From: Clitopilus passeckerianus
Taxonomy: Eukaryota > Basidiomycota > Agaricomycetes > Agaricales > Entolomataceae
NCBI GenBank assembly: GCA_944990035.1
Contig: CALYLX010000010.1
Location: forward strand, 1 to 64,000
Length of the DNA stretch: 64,000 nt
Reading direction: 5' to 3'
Part shown: positions 21,236 through 32,541 of the stretch, in pieces
Position numbering within the stretch: the stretch's first letter is position 1
How the letters are laid out: each line of letters opens with the position of its first letter
Position numbers and translations under genes: made by a program
Notes under the pieces: model-generated
The model's database searches: none
Seen by the model: only the letters and a program-made list of their open reading frames with translations
Told to the model about the DNA's origin: nothing

Positions 21236-24200
21236 TCATAGGCCGGGACCTCCCAGTCGATCAGATCCTTCCAACAGGCTGTCGAATAGTCCGCCTGCGG
21301 ATTTTTCGTTGCGTAGCTGAATCATGTACACGATCCCGGTCCTTTGCCCGTTATCGCTAAGCTCGATGGCGACGCCGGTTTTGCCGACTCGTTCAACACC
21401 GTCGGTAAGCACGATTGTTGAGATTAGGACAGAATGGTTCTTGTCATCGGCTTCCACTACAAGCTGTTTGACGTTGGTAGGACTTTGGCGGTAAAGTTTG
21501 AGTTTTGCGGTGCCGAGAGATTTCCACTGCGCATGTTGTTGTTGTAGGAACACCTTGCACTTCATGTTTGCTGAAATTGTTGAGGTGATGGGCCCAATTT
21601 GTTTCGGCATCTGTACAGGAGATGTCGGGGGGCTCGGATCGTCGAAGGAAGGTTCGAAAGACGACGATCTGGCAACATTTTCCGAAGGCAGTACGGGTCT
21701 CGGCGCCTGTAAACTGCCAAATGAATTGCTACGAGGTATACCCCCAAACATCTGTCCATTGGGGGGAGGGTGTCCACCCGGGAATGGGGGAATGGGAGGT
21801 GCATGTCCATGTTGTCCATCCGAATATTGAGAAGCTAACGATCGGGTTGACATACTTGGTCGAAGCCTGCCCGGCTCCGAAGGTGGCCTCGGAGGAAGTC
21901 CATGTCCATTAGGGCCAGGGGGGCCATTATAGTTCGGCCGCATCGGGAAGGGCTGCTGTTGTGACATAGGATGATTCGGTGGGAAGGGCATTTGTCCGGG
22001 AGGTGGGCCCTGCATCATATGAGGCGGTCCACCATGCTGAGAGTGTTGAGAGAAACCAGATGCGGGGCGTGGCGGACCGGGGGAGAGGATCCGGGGAGGG
22101 CCCATGTTGGGACCCATTCCAGGATGATATCCCCCACCTTGAGGAGGGGGTGAGAGGGAACCGCGTGGGTCTCTTGGGTTTGGAGGAAGGGTCTGTCCCG
22201 GCCGGATATGTTGCATGCCATTTGAAACCTGGGGCACAGTGGATGCTACTCGAGGAGGTCCTGCGGTGATGGTATTCTGAGGGGACAAGGTCCGTTGAGC
22301 ACCAGGTTGTAGCGTGGCCTCTGGTGAGAACGGAAGTCCAGGTACCCCATGCATCGGCGATGGATCTGCGGGGCTATGGTACATCGAGGATGGTTGTGAA
22401 CGAGGAGAGGGTGACCGTGTGGATGGAGGGCTCATGCTGACGTGCCGACCAGTAATTTGATTTCCCGGAGGGGGAGGCCCACGGGGAGGACGCTCGCTTC
22501 CAGCGTTCCCGATGTTCATACCCTGAATTGCATTCACATTTAACGGGGGAACTGGTGGAGGTGGTTGTTTGGATGGGGGAGGCACTATGGAAGGATGATC
22601 AATCAAATATGTTCGCTTCTCAGACAAAATTCAATGTACTCACAAGAGCCGGCGAAATCGATGCATTCCTTAAAGTGAGTCATGAGCGACTGGCGCAACT
22701 CAACCGAAGAAGTCTCGATGGTCAGATGCTCCTTCCTCATAATAGCTACACGCAGAGCATTTGCTGTTGACCAAACGTTTGAGTATTCGATTGCAAGGGC
22801 AATATATCATAACACTGACGTTGCTCTGGTATGTCAGAAACCCTTAAGACTTTACCTGACAAGGGAGGGTAGCAAAGCCACATGTCGACACTGTCTGATT
22901 CTGCACGCGATCGATCTTCGGGAGCAACTCGCTCGCAGATAAGAAAGAGATCTGATAGAAGAAAAATGTGGCCCATTGCATGAACCATTTCTACCCCTGT
23001 GGCTTGCGGTGTGAAGGAAATAGTGACGTCCCCTGAGAACCGCAGCTCTCGTGTAAATGTCAAGGATGGCGGAGCCATTTGGAGGCGAACGGTCTACAGA
23101 CATAATGAGTAAGGCTGCTCACTTACGGAAAAAATGGAGGGACGGACTTTGGGCTGCATCGTAAAGATATCCAACGTCCTCTGGGTAGACAGCCTTTGTT
23201 CCAGGTGTGCAACAGGCATAGATAGGGTTGAATTAGATCCTCTGGAGGGCGAGGCCGACCGACTTTCAATCGGTGTAACTTGCCTGTCAAACCTATTGTA
23301 ACAATTGGGGTGAGCAGGGGAGAATATCAAGTTGGTATTTGACCTGCCTGTTTACAACTTCTGCCGGGGGAGGAGGGGGCGGCAGACTCGGTTCTCTCAA
23401 TGGTATTGGTTTCGAAATCGAAACATCTTCCACTGGGGTTTTGATTCGTGCCAAATCGGTAGCAGGCGATGCCTGAGATTCGACCGGGATACCCGCTCCG
23501 CTCCCAGGATTAGTGGAAGGTGAGGTAACCGAGGCAGTCTCTCCGACAATGATAGTGCTCCGGCTTTCCAAGGTGGCGAGCAATGTGTCAAGTGTTTCGA
23601 GAGCACCGACTAGAAGTCGATAATCACTCCTCCCGGGGGCAGTGCTTTTCAGGAGCCGTCCATACAACTTCTTGTAATATTTGAGCCTGGCCTTTGGGAG
23701 CAAGAAAAGATCATCCAGGGTCCAGGTTGGCGGGTCCGTGGCATGAGATGCAGTTGCCGATACCGGAGGAGGGTTTGTAGCTGAGAATGAAGTTAGGATG
23801 TTCAGTAGTTTTGGGTTCGACTGCACAGGATCCCAGGTGTCAAAACCGCAGCGAAATTTGGTGCAATAAGTCGTATATGGGTTGTTCAGGTCATCGATCT
23901 GACGTATGGCATCATTAGTACGTGCATCGTGTACCCCCTGCAGGCTCGTTCTTACCCAGCGCATTAGCAAATCCCCGAGGGCTTTCGGGTTGGACGGATT
24001 TGTCCCGACCTCTTTCAATTTCTTTCAAACATGAGCCAGCGCAAAGAGCAATTGTAGATATCAGCTCACAGAGTAGAGGCCCCGATTTGCCTTATACACG
24101 CCTTCTATGCTACGAAACATAGCGTCCAGATCTTTCGGAGGTAGGTTTGATCTCGACCATGCTGCTGCGACTTTCTGTATTTCACGAACAGTATGGATAC

Positions 24201-24466
24201 ATCAAGCTGTAAGGTAAAAATTGAGGAAAACGTACGCGTATAATCCCCGCCAACAGGTCGACATACGCCTTTTCGGTGTCAATAAGATCGACGAGAGGAT
24301 TGGCCTTCTTCTGCTTGGCGTCTGGGGCGAATGAGGCCGAAGCAGGAGACGGAGGAATATCAGCAATAGAGCCTAGTACATCTGGGACAGATAGGGAGTC
24401 TGTCGCTCCAGGCGTCGGAGGATGCAGCGGCGATGGCAGGGGCTTGTCGACGTTGCCGACGTCCAT
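21236..24466 (-). CDS. DH-PH domain Rho guanine-nucleotide exchange factor with proline-rich tail
   Basis: Probable activator of a Rho-family GTPase. Residues about 50-270 form a DH domain: ANPLVDLIDTEKAYVDLLAG (CR1), RSIEGVYKANRGLYS, then LPKARLKYYKKLYGRLLKST and DYRLLVGALETLDTLL (CR3). A PH domain follows (SLTFTRELRFSGDVTISF, MGHIFLLSDLFLICERV, DMWLCYPPLSGKVLRVSD). Next come about 300 residues rich in Pro, Gly and Ser. The last 110 residues (CKVFLQQQHAQWKSLGTAKL through VYMIQLRNEKS) form a second compact module that resembles EVH1/RanBD-type PH folds. The start ATG 24466 lies 40 bp from the divergent start at 24507. I do not recognise a named yeast orthologue; Cdc24 and Rom2 have different domain orders. 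Confidence 0.75.
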
Positions 24467-24506
24467 GAAGGGAGGAAAGAGAGATGACCACGTGACGGAG
24501 AATGAG

Positions 24507-25395
24507 ATGGACCCGTTACGATACAACATACGCTGGGTTCAACGCACGTTTTCTTCGACAACTACTACTGAGGATCTCTTGAGCCCTGAACGCGATGCTG
24601 GAACGCTTTCACCTCGTGATTATGATGCAGCTGTCGTCTTTTTCCCTGGTGCCCATCGGCGGTACAACGTGAGCTCTCAAAGCTTGTCTTAGGAATGCAC
24701 CAAGGGCTGACGGGAACCGCATTCCTACAGCTTATAGGTGGTGCACTCGGTATTCCTGCCTATTTCATGGTACCTAAGCCCTTCCGTGGGACCCCAAGAT
24801 CATATGGTGTAGTCATGGGTGCATCCATGGTGGGATACATGGTCGGTCAGGCTATGACCGTAGCCGCACACATTAGTTTCGTTAAGTCCATCGAAGACCC
24901 CGCTGGCTTTGCGCGGGCTATGGACAATATCCAGAAGCAAAGCGGAGTACCCATACCCCAAAGCCCTATGATTGTCCGACAAGGCAAGACCATGGCACTC
25001 GAACATCATGAAGACGGCAATAGCCCTCCAGAGAAGGGTAAACGTTTGCCCTCCAACCTGGTTTCGCTCATTCAGACTGATATATTCCGGCAGATTCATC
25101 GTTCCCATCCATACCTCAAGAGAGTAGAGAATCAGCTACCCTGGATCAAGGAAACAAACTGCCAACAGCACACCCGCACTCTCGTTGGGACGAAATCCGC
25201 GCAGTAAATGCAAAGGGGGCTCGTAATTCAACTTGGGATGCAATTCGTCAAAGCCACGAGAGACCTAGAGTTCCCACATCTTCAGCTGCATCTACTAGAA
25301 GTGTTGACTTGGAACGCTCAAATGACGACGAGCGGAAGCTTGAGCAAGCTAAGTTCGATGAACTATTAGAAAGGGAACGTAATTTCAAGGGCTGA
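24507..25395 (+). CDS. Small membrane protein with two hydrophobic segments, OCIA-like layout
   Basis: Exons 24507-24648, 24693-25037 and 25094-25395 sum to 789 bases (262 residues). The hydrophobic segments are LTGTAFLQLIGGALGIPAYF and YGVVMGASMVGYMVGQAMTV, separated by a basic loop with Pro-Lys (VPKPFRGTPRS). After them come HISFVKSIEDPAGFARAMDN and a polar, charged tail ending ERERNFKG. This resembles the layout of mitochondrial OCIA-domain proteins, but similarity is too weak to assert. The first donor (GTGCCC) is weak, yet it is the only one that keeps the frame into the first helix. Its start is 40 bp from the RhoGEF start on the other strand. Confidence 0.65.
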
Positions 25396-25547
25396 GGATG
25401 TCGAGAGTAATTCTGAGGGATTCCAATTCAAGAGTCCTATTGTACATTCTATAGCTACATTGTCCACAAAGATTGTTAATTGTGATCAGAACAGAGTCCA
25501 TCGCGAACGAAAGTATATATCGGCCAAAAAGAAAACCATGATTATAA

Positions 25548-28330
25548 CTAAACACCTCGAGGAGAAGCAGATATCCGTGCATTAGACCAGTCCTTTGGTT
25601 CCGAAAGGTTTTGATGAGTGGCTATTGAGTTTGCGAGGGGCACCGCCTCCTCTTCGAATGAATTGGGCAAGGGTGCTGTGGTGTCCTGTGGTGCGTCTGT
25701 AGGAGGCTCATCCTTTCTGAACAGTGTGGTATGTGAGAAGGGGTAAAGGGGGACACCGACTTGAAGCGGTTGCTTCTGTACAGTCAGGCCCATAATCTCC
25801 TGCATGAGATTGCGGAGAAGCTTTTCTTGACGAGCTGTCAGGAATCAAGATCAACCATGGGTATATATATGCTTCTTCTTAGTGCTACTCACTGCCAATG
25901 GGAGAGCGATGGCCATATTCCATCATTGCAAATCTGCGTAAATCTTGAGCAATGTCCGCGAAATGTGACAGAAGAACAGAGGGCTTACCGCAGAGTGTTG
26001 ATCTCGCCCCAAACCGTAGCCTCCCGGTCGCGATCCTCAGTCTCGATGAAGTACTTGCAAAGTTGTACCTGAACAACCGCAGCGAGGTACCAACAAATCT
26101 AAGTGAATTAATCAGCGACACCAAGAACTTATCAAAGCACTTTGGCGTACCGTAATGAATGGGTGCAGACGTGCGATATCCAGTGATGTCGCAGCGACGT
26201 CGTAATATGCGCCAAGGATGTATCGGGCGGATTCTACGCAACGCGAGGCAGAAATGTTGTTCGAGTCAGTGAAATCGATGAAGTGATTGTGCAGGGTAAT
26301 TGTTGCTCTGATGCAGGTTATTAAAGCCCGGTAATAGAACGAATTCAGCGAAATCACTTACGCGTGTGGAACGATGTGAACCATGTAGAGGTCCGTATCA
26401 AACTTTCCCCCATTCGATGCTGAGGACACGCCACCGTGATAGCTGTACATCTGAGGTAGGCTTCGTAAGAACTGGCCGCTGACGAGGTGGTCTAGCTCTT
26501 TGAACCCAGGTATATTGAAAGGGTTTATCTTCGTGGTTGGAGGCGCTGTGGCGTGAAGCTTGCACCGAACGTTGAAGTCCGTCACTTTCCCAAAGAGCAT
26601 CACGGACTTCATCAGCAGGAGGAATGCATCAGTATACTGAGGCGGATGTGTTGTGTACAGCTCTGGCGTCGTCAAAGATTGAGGGTTACTCTGCTTTCCA
26701 AGCTAATCCAATAATCAGTTGCAAGAAACCCGGATAGAAGTAAGGAATCCTTACGCCAAGCTCGAAGTCATCCATTCTCAGGGGTAGCTCAGTAGCGATA
26801 TCCTTTTCGCCTACTGCATGTATCCAACCTCCTACCGAAACCAGCCTGTCAAAGAGAATTGTCATCCACCAGGTTCGGCGACGGAGCTCCAGATCCTGGA
26901 AGTCCTTGGGAGGCCCTAGGTAAGCAGGTGCGCCGCCAGTAATCTGGGGAGCAAATGTCCCGCGACAATTGAGCTGAAGAGGAATTGCCACCCTCGTCTG
27001 AAACCCGGCGAAGATCCAGACCTCGACCCAACGGCCTTCCTGATAGAAGTACCACGAGAGTAGTAAGCAAGCTTGCATAACAGCGAAAATGTGTTCTCCG
27101 CTGCTCATGGTCTTGTCGATGTATGATCTAGCCTTGCCAGCATGATATTCTGCAAACTGATCCCGCCTGGTACCATCAGGGAGGGTGACTACCCGTTGGG
27201 GAGACCAGCGTGAAGCAACTGCGCACTGTTAGAATATCAATATCAGTCGGGCATCCACGGGCGTGAGGATGAGGCACGTACGATGGCGTGTAAAATAGCA
27301 GAATGGGGGAAACCCGGATCTGTTGGTGGAAGGTGCAGAGATGCGAGGAAAGAAGGACGATGGAAAACCCTTGAACCACATGGGTCACACTTGAAAAATA
27401 TATCAACGCTAGGAAGGGAGTCAGCTGAATGGTAACAACAGAGTAGCATCTCAACAGGTACTCACTAGTGACCAAGAGTAGCCGGGTCCGGTAAGTCTGT
27501 ATTCCAGCCAGAGAAGAGCAGGTCCATGAAAGGGTCAGATCCTCCGTTGAACTTGGTATCATCATAGGCGAATGACGCAGTGGAATTATTATTGTATTCT
27601 GGGTATTCCGAGGTCGGGCTAACCGAGAGGGATGCTTGGGGCAGAGCTATAAGACCTGACTCGGTTGATATCCTTGGATTTGGTAAGGATGAACCCGCCG
27701 TAGTAGGAGGGCTAGGGAATGCCATGTGAGGCGAGGAGTTCATGAACCGGGGCTGCTCATTTTGGTTATGTAGCATTGACTTTAGTTGAGCTACGAAGGC
27801 TCAGTGACCTGAGGAACAGAGGAGCATGGAGCCACTCACCGACTTCGCTTTCCAGCTGCCTAATCTTGTCCAGAGGATCCGTGTCCGCTGCCAATGGGAG
27901 GCCCTCTACCGGGTCATAAGAGCATTGAGGCTCCGTTGGATGCCTAAACGGCTTGAGTGTTGATGTTAAACCCAGAGAAACTCTCTCTTACGCATAGCCT
28001 ATAGGTGCTGGAACACTGATAAGAGCCTGCCATTGTCTAAAAGCAGGGTAAATGAGTGAAACGTTTGCAACAAATGAGCATACGCACTTGACACAAGTTC
28101 CACAGTGTGGTCGCGCTGCGTCACATTTCTAGAGGGTAGATGTTCTAGCAAGGTACCAGTAAGATGAGGACCATGATAACGTACGAGCTTCCTTTTCCTG
28201 CATGATCTACATGCCTGTATGATTTGTTCTTGCGTGAGGCCACTTTTCGGGATGTTAGCAAAAGACTCATGAATACCTGATTTCTTCGGAGTGCTGGACG
28301 ATGGCTTGAAGTACTTGGAGTTTTGGGCAT
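25548..28330 (-). CDS. Zn2Cys6 fungal transcription factor, paralogue A
   Basis: Predicted nuclear regulator. From ATG 28330 exon 1 gives MPKTPSTSSHRPALRRNQ. Spliced exons then give ACRSCRKRKLKCDAARPHCG followed by TCVK, a complete zinc binuclear cluster with six cysteines. The middle region carries the fungal-specific transcription-factor domain: FHRPSFLASLHLPPTDPGFP, LHAICAVASRWSPQRVVTLP and DLELRRRTWWMTILFDRLVS. The end is YPFSHTTLFRKDEPP...ASPRGV at 25548. It shares exon-1 sequence, intron positions in the cluster and domain blocks with the gene at 32542-35605, so the two are duplicates. No linked biosynthetic genes indicate a target pathway. Confidence 0.85.
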
Positions 28331-28531
28331 CGCAGAAAGACCGGAAGATTGTCAATTAAGTTACCAGAGAAACGTTGACTGGCCGTTTATGAAAGAATTG
28401 AGCAGTGTAGTCGTTATGTAAAGTAACTATAGTTTCCTCATGACACGTGCTATCATTTCTGTTAGAAAGTGGGCTTTTGGGAATCATCTGACGCTTTCTC
28501 CTGGATACTCTTTACTCAACGCCCTCCGCCC

Positions 28532-29563
28532 TTACTCGTCGCCCAACCAATAATCTTCGTCGAGGGCGTGGTCCTTGGTTATCTCGTTAACAACTGACGG
28601 AGGCTTTAGCAGATCCAGGATGATATCATCAATTAAATTAAGCAACTGGGGCTGGCCCCGACAATGTATGAACTTTAGCGGAGGAAACGTAGCTACCGCC
28701 GGTCGCTCAAGACCTTCGTAACAATAACTCATTAGCCATGGGACCTCTCGAGGACAGATGAGGACATACAGTATCGTTGCAACCACCTGTCTGGTGTGCT
28801 TTGCGTACCTGAACTCGGCCAGGTAGATACCTCCGAGCAGCGCTCGTGAGCTTTTCATAATTTATGACATTCCATCGACGGGCATACCTTGCCATGTCCC
28901 GAGATTCAGTTTACCATTGGTGATCGGGATAGAGATCGTCGTGCCAATCAGAGCCGTCTTCGTGTGCGAGACACTAGCAAAAGAAACGTTGCGTTCAGGG
29001 AAGAAAACCACTGGGCTCTAGCAACTTACGAATCACTAGCATCGTACTTCAGAAGCCATTCAAGGAAGAAGCTGAGAGAGCACTCACTCAGGACCTTCGT
29101 CTGTATGACGCCAAGCGAGACGTTCGGGAACAATGTTATCGAGCGCCATGTCCATATCTGGGGTAGATGTAGCTCAACAGCACCCGCTTCAACGGAAACA
29201 ATCCTTACCTTTGCGAACATCTGCAGGCGTGCGCTACTGGTTAGCACCAACTAGAAATCGAGAGGTGGATAAGCGATGCTAACCGGAGTCCCAGTTCTCA
29301 TTCAAGGTCAAGGCGGCGGACGTATGCTTGCTGAACGAGATCTATCAACTCAAAGTTCTCTTGGGAAGTAGACGTACTAACATGGACAGGAACAGCATCC
29401 CAGCCTTCGGAAATGGGTTTTAGGGATGGCAGGATTGGAGTCCAGGAAAGACACATACCTCAACACCCCGCAATCCCGCTTGGATATGTTCCAAGACTTC
29501 TTGGGTAACTAGATGGCAGCCTTTGGCCCTTTGTGCTAATGTAAACGATTTCTGCCAACCCAT
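28532..29563 (-). CDS. YjbQ/UPF0047-family protein with a carboxyl-terminal extension
   Basis: Bacterial YjbQ has secondary thiamine-phosphate synthase activity; the eukaryotic role is not settled. The start at 29563 gives MGWQKSFTLAQRAKGCHLVT, the normal YjbQ start; an upstream in-frame Met near 29701 would add 46 residues without family similarity. Spliced exons read AGMLFLSIKHTSAALTLNEN then WDSDVRKDMDMALDNIVPER, LAWRHTDEGP, SHTKTALIGTTISIPI, and TNGKLNLGTWQGIYLAEFRY then AKHTRQVVATIL. Family members normally end about here. The frame continues for roughly 80 residues to 28532, ending DHALDEDYWLGDE, or roughly 65 if an in-frame intron is removed. It lies 280 bp downstream of YTH1 on the same strand. 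Confidence 0.8.
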
Positions 29564-29843
29564 GGGTCCCGAAAAATTCAAGCTTCGATGTTGTCGTGGT
29601 AGTATCTGAGCAGGTGGAGGTTGCTGTTTACGGTCCGGAATATGGAAACAAATCCATATCATTACATCACTAAGATCTGAATCTATTAGTTGTACATGCA
29701 AGTACTACTTTTCATCGTATGCTCCCAAACCTAGCCTCTTCAAGTGGAAGACATGATCCGTGAGGTTCGGCTCCTGCGAAGGCCAGGCATGTCGTTCAAT
29801 CCCGAATGCCTCTTCAGAATGCGCTGCTTGGAAATCTACGATC

Positions 29844-30942
29844 CTAATCTTCCTGTCCATGCCTTCTTGTTCGCTCAACACCACCGCGGTTGCCTGGAAC
29901 ATTCCTGTTACGACAATAATTTGCATAATGCCCTTTCTCGCCGCACTGGCCGATATTCTGTCAGCAAATGTGGGCCGTCTACATAGAGGGCACATACCTT
30001 GAAGCAAAGAACTTCATCTGGGTTTCTTCTTGGAGGCATGCCAACGCCGCCGCCGCCGCCACCTCCCCCACCCATTCCTCGGTCAAAGTCAGCGTATCGC
30101 CCGTAACCTGGGGGTGGAGGACCTAAATCACGGTTGGAAGGTGGCTCAGGGGGTTCGTATGCCTTAGGAGGTGGAAGTCCAGGTTTAGGGCTGGTTGTAA
30201 GGGTTGGCAATTTCATCATCAAGAGAGGAAATGGCAATGGAGTGCTTACTGTCCGCGAGGGCAACCTGGGCCCAACGGGCAAAATCCCGTGAGGTAGAGT
30301 TGACAAGCAACTTTACGTACGTGCTTGCGGGGGCATTGAGGTCCTAGGCAAGGGGGGGGGGCGGGGGTAAAGAGCAATTTATGGGATGAGAGAGTGTGAC
30401 TACATACCTAGTTTGCAGAATCCTCTGTTATAGTCTGGACATTCCACCTTCCGTTCTTTTGGATGCGCGTATAAGCACTCATCACCAGCAGAGCAGAATC
30501 CATACTTCGCGAACCACCAACATTCTGGCATTCGCCGTAAATTGTATTCGTGAAGGAATTCGCAAGCATCTCCCTTCTTGCACAGGCCTCTTAGCCAATG
30601 CTTACAGACGGTCGACAAACGTTCGCGTTCTCGTGGATGGGTTGGGGCTGCTTTTGGAGGTTGATAGTTCTGCGAGGAGGGTGCCGTATGACGCAGAGGA
30701 CAGTGAAGAGGCCCTAAAGGACAGCCGGCCGGTGTTATGAAAAGTCGACATAGCTGGTCATCTAGACATGAGTTAATGCGGTCCAACGGAGTCAATCTTT
30801 CTCTCGATTACCTACCTTTATCGAGCTTAATATTCAAGTCATTCTTTATGTAGTCCTCAACGCTGAAGTTGTTCTGGTAAAACTGAGGATTTATTATATC
30901 CCTTAGAGGCGAAGGTCCAATTAATGGATTGGCAGTAGTCAT
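29844..30942 (-). CDS. YTH1: YTH1/CPSF30, mRNA 3'-end-processing CCCH zinc-finger protein with zinc knuckle
   Basis: Subunit of the cleavage and polyadenylation factor that reads the AAUAAA-like signal. From ATG 30942 the amino end is MTTANPLIGPSPLRDIINPQ. Five CCCH fingers follow: CRLFITPAGCPLGPLHCPLRH, CKHWLRGLCKKGDACEFLH, CWWFAKYGFCSAGDECLYAH, CPDYNRGFCKLGPQCPRKH and CQLYLTGFCPLGPGCPRGH. A Pro-rich and nine-Gly linker leads to a CCHC knuckle (CFKCGEKGHYANYC), present in CPSF30 of animals and many basidiomycetes but absent from budding-yeast Yth1. The stop TAG is at 29844-29846. The intron before finger 4 ends in a run of about eleven C just before its AG (plus strand 30351-30367). Four introns are inferred. 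Confidence 0.92.
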
Positions 30943-31000
30943 TGGTCAAGGTCAAAGCAACTCTAAATTACGTAAGATCGAGTCTGGCTTCAAGTGCAGG

Positions 31001-32089
31001 TCACCAGAAACCAATTAACTGCGCCTCCGACTCTTCTCGAAGTCGCTGGACTGCTCTATCGACCTGTTGGCGCCAGTCTTCACCGGACTGTTCGCCTGTC
31101 TGCTTGATCTCTACAATATAGATGTCAACGAAAGGTACATCGCCTCGCGAGGGACGTCGATCAATTCGTGAACAATCCAGGTTGAACTCGGACAAAAACT
31201 TGAAAACGGTCGAGATGCGCAGAGCTTTCTGGGCGAGCGAGATGCGAAGGAGCGCTTTGTGAGGTTGAACAGCTGGCAAGGCTGCCTCCGAACTACGCGA
31301 AAGCACGTAAAAGCGAGTGAAATTGGCTTCAATGAAGAAAATTAACTCGAGTAGGCAGCCATGCGGAACCATGTAAGCTCACTTTTAGCATCCTGTATAC
31401 CCTCCTCCAAGACAAATAGGCCATCGGACAGAGTAACACAGACTTTAGAGCATATCGCTGCGCAGTCGGCGTCGTTGTCTAAAAGCATCCTGGCTGCCGC
31501 TGCCGTAGATGTCGTCTTGACCAGTGTAGCATTTGGAAGTTTAGTAGTCAGGAAATGTCGACATTGACCTAATGCCTATAATTCCAGTCATGAATCGTAC
31601 ATTCGCTTCTAAGAATAAAACCCACAGACCTGCTCATGGCTATAAATTCGTCGGATATCTCCAAGTTTAACACCAGTTCGAGCGACTAGGCAGTGCTGTA
31701 CCCGAAGAGTTATCTCCCCACATACGAACCCGGTTTTTCTGAGTGCATCATATGTCTCTATGACGCTGCCAAAGATGGAATTCTCCTGTGGGACTACACC
31801 GATTGTTTGCATAGACGCAACGGCGTCAAATATCCCTACTAAATGTTCAGCAACGGACGGTTTACACCTCGCCCTGAAGATCACACCTTGTATGGTGTCA
31901 CACTCATTGTACTGAACGGTGGCTCCGAAGCGCGAATGCGCAGCCTGCCAATAGATTCCGTGAATGTGAGAATGTCGAGAGATGATGGTGGTGAAGATCC
32001 TTTAGACGAACCTCATGTGTGTATGTGCCTAGTGGACCAAGAATGGCGACCTGAAAGGGTGTATCGTGCCGTCCATTTTCTGCGACCAT
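31001..32089 (-). CDS. PHA2: Prephenate dehydratase (PHA2)
   Basis: Converts prephenate to phenylpyruvate in phenylalanine synthesis. From ATG 32089 the protein reads MVAENGRHDTPFQVAILGPL then GTYTHE, the standard PDT start. Further blocks are AAHSRFGATVQYNECDTI, GVVPQENSIFGSVIETYDAL, KLGDIRRIYSHEQ, and the signature NFTRFYVLSR with the essential Thr-Arg-Phe. The carboxyl part (HKALLRISLAQKALRISTVF through EAQLIGFW) is the ACT-type regulatory domain that senses phenylalanine. Short introns separate these blocks. Neighbouring genes have no aromatic-pathway role, so no operon-like logic applies. The gene appears intact and of normal length, about 300 residues. Confidence 0.88.
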
Positions 32090-32541
32090 CGTGGTCAGTG
32101 CACTTACGGTGGTGATTGAGCTGAAGCGTTATTCATGAAGAATTCAAGATGTCTGTTCGATGTCCAACGGCCTCATGGATTGGGGCTTTCAAGTTTCGGA
32201 CGCGAACATCGCGTCGGACATGGATCCGATGGATGATCATGTTGATTTGGCCCTCCTCATCATGACAAACTCTCGACTGGTCATTCAGTGAGGGTATAGA
32301 TCGTGTCGAGATTCCAGAGAAAAGGTATTATTACAGCTGGTAGGTATATCTAGTCACAGAGGCATGGAGGCAATACAGCAGCTGCGCGCCTCTTACCGTG
32401 ACTGACGAAGTCCTGACCCACTTCGTAACATAAACGGTCACCAGATTTAGCCATACCTAGCTTCGCCATGTTCATCAAAAGCGCCTCCAAAAAGTCTAAA
32501 ATTTCTCCCAAATCTATGGCATGAGAGCTCTGATGGGGATG
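32090..32541. other. Intergenic, 452 bp
   Basis: Promoter region of PHA2 and 3' flank of the Zn2Cys6 paralogue B. I see no TATA box, repeat or coding potential. A Gcn4-type TGACTC is not obvious. Confidence 0.35.

Noticed and set aside
30351..30367. G-run on the plus strand suggestive of a G-quadruplex
   Set aside because: It is the polypyrimidine tract of a YTH1 intron read on the other strand, directly before the acceptor AG. A structural role is possible but not needed to explain it.
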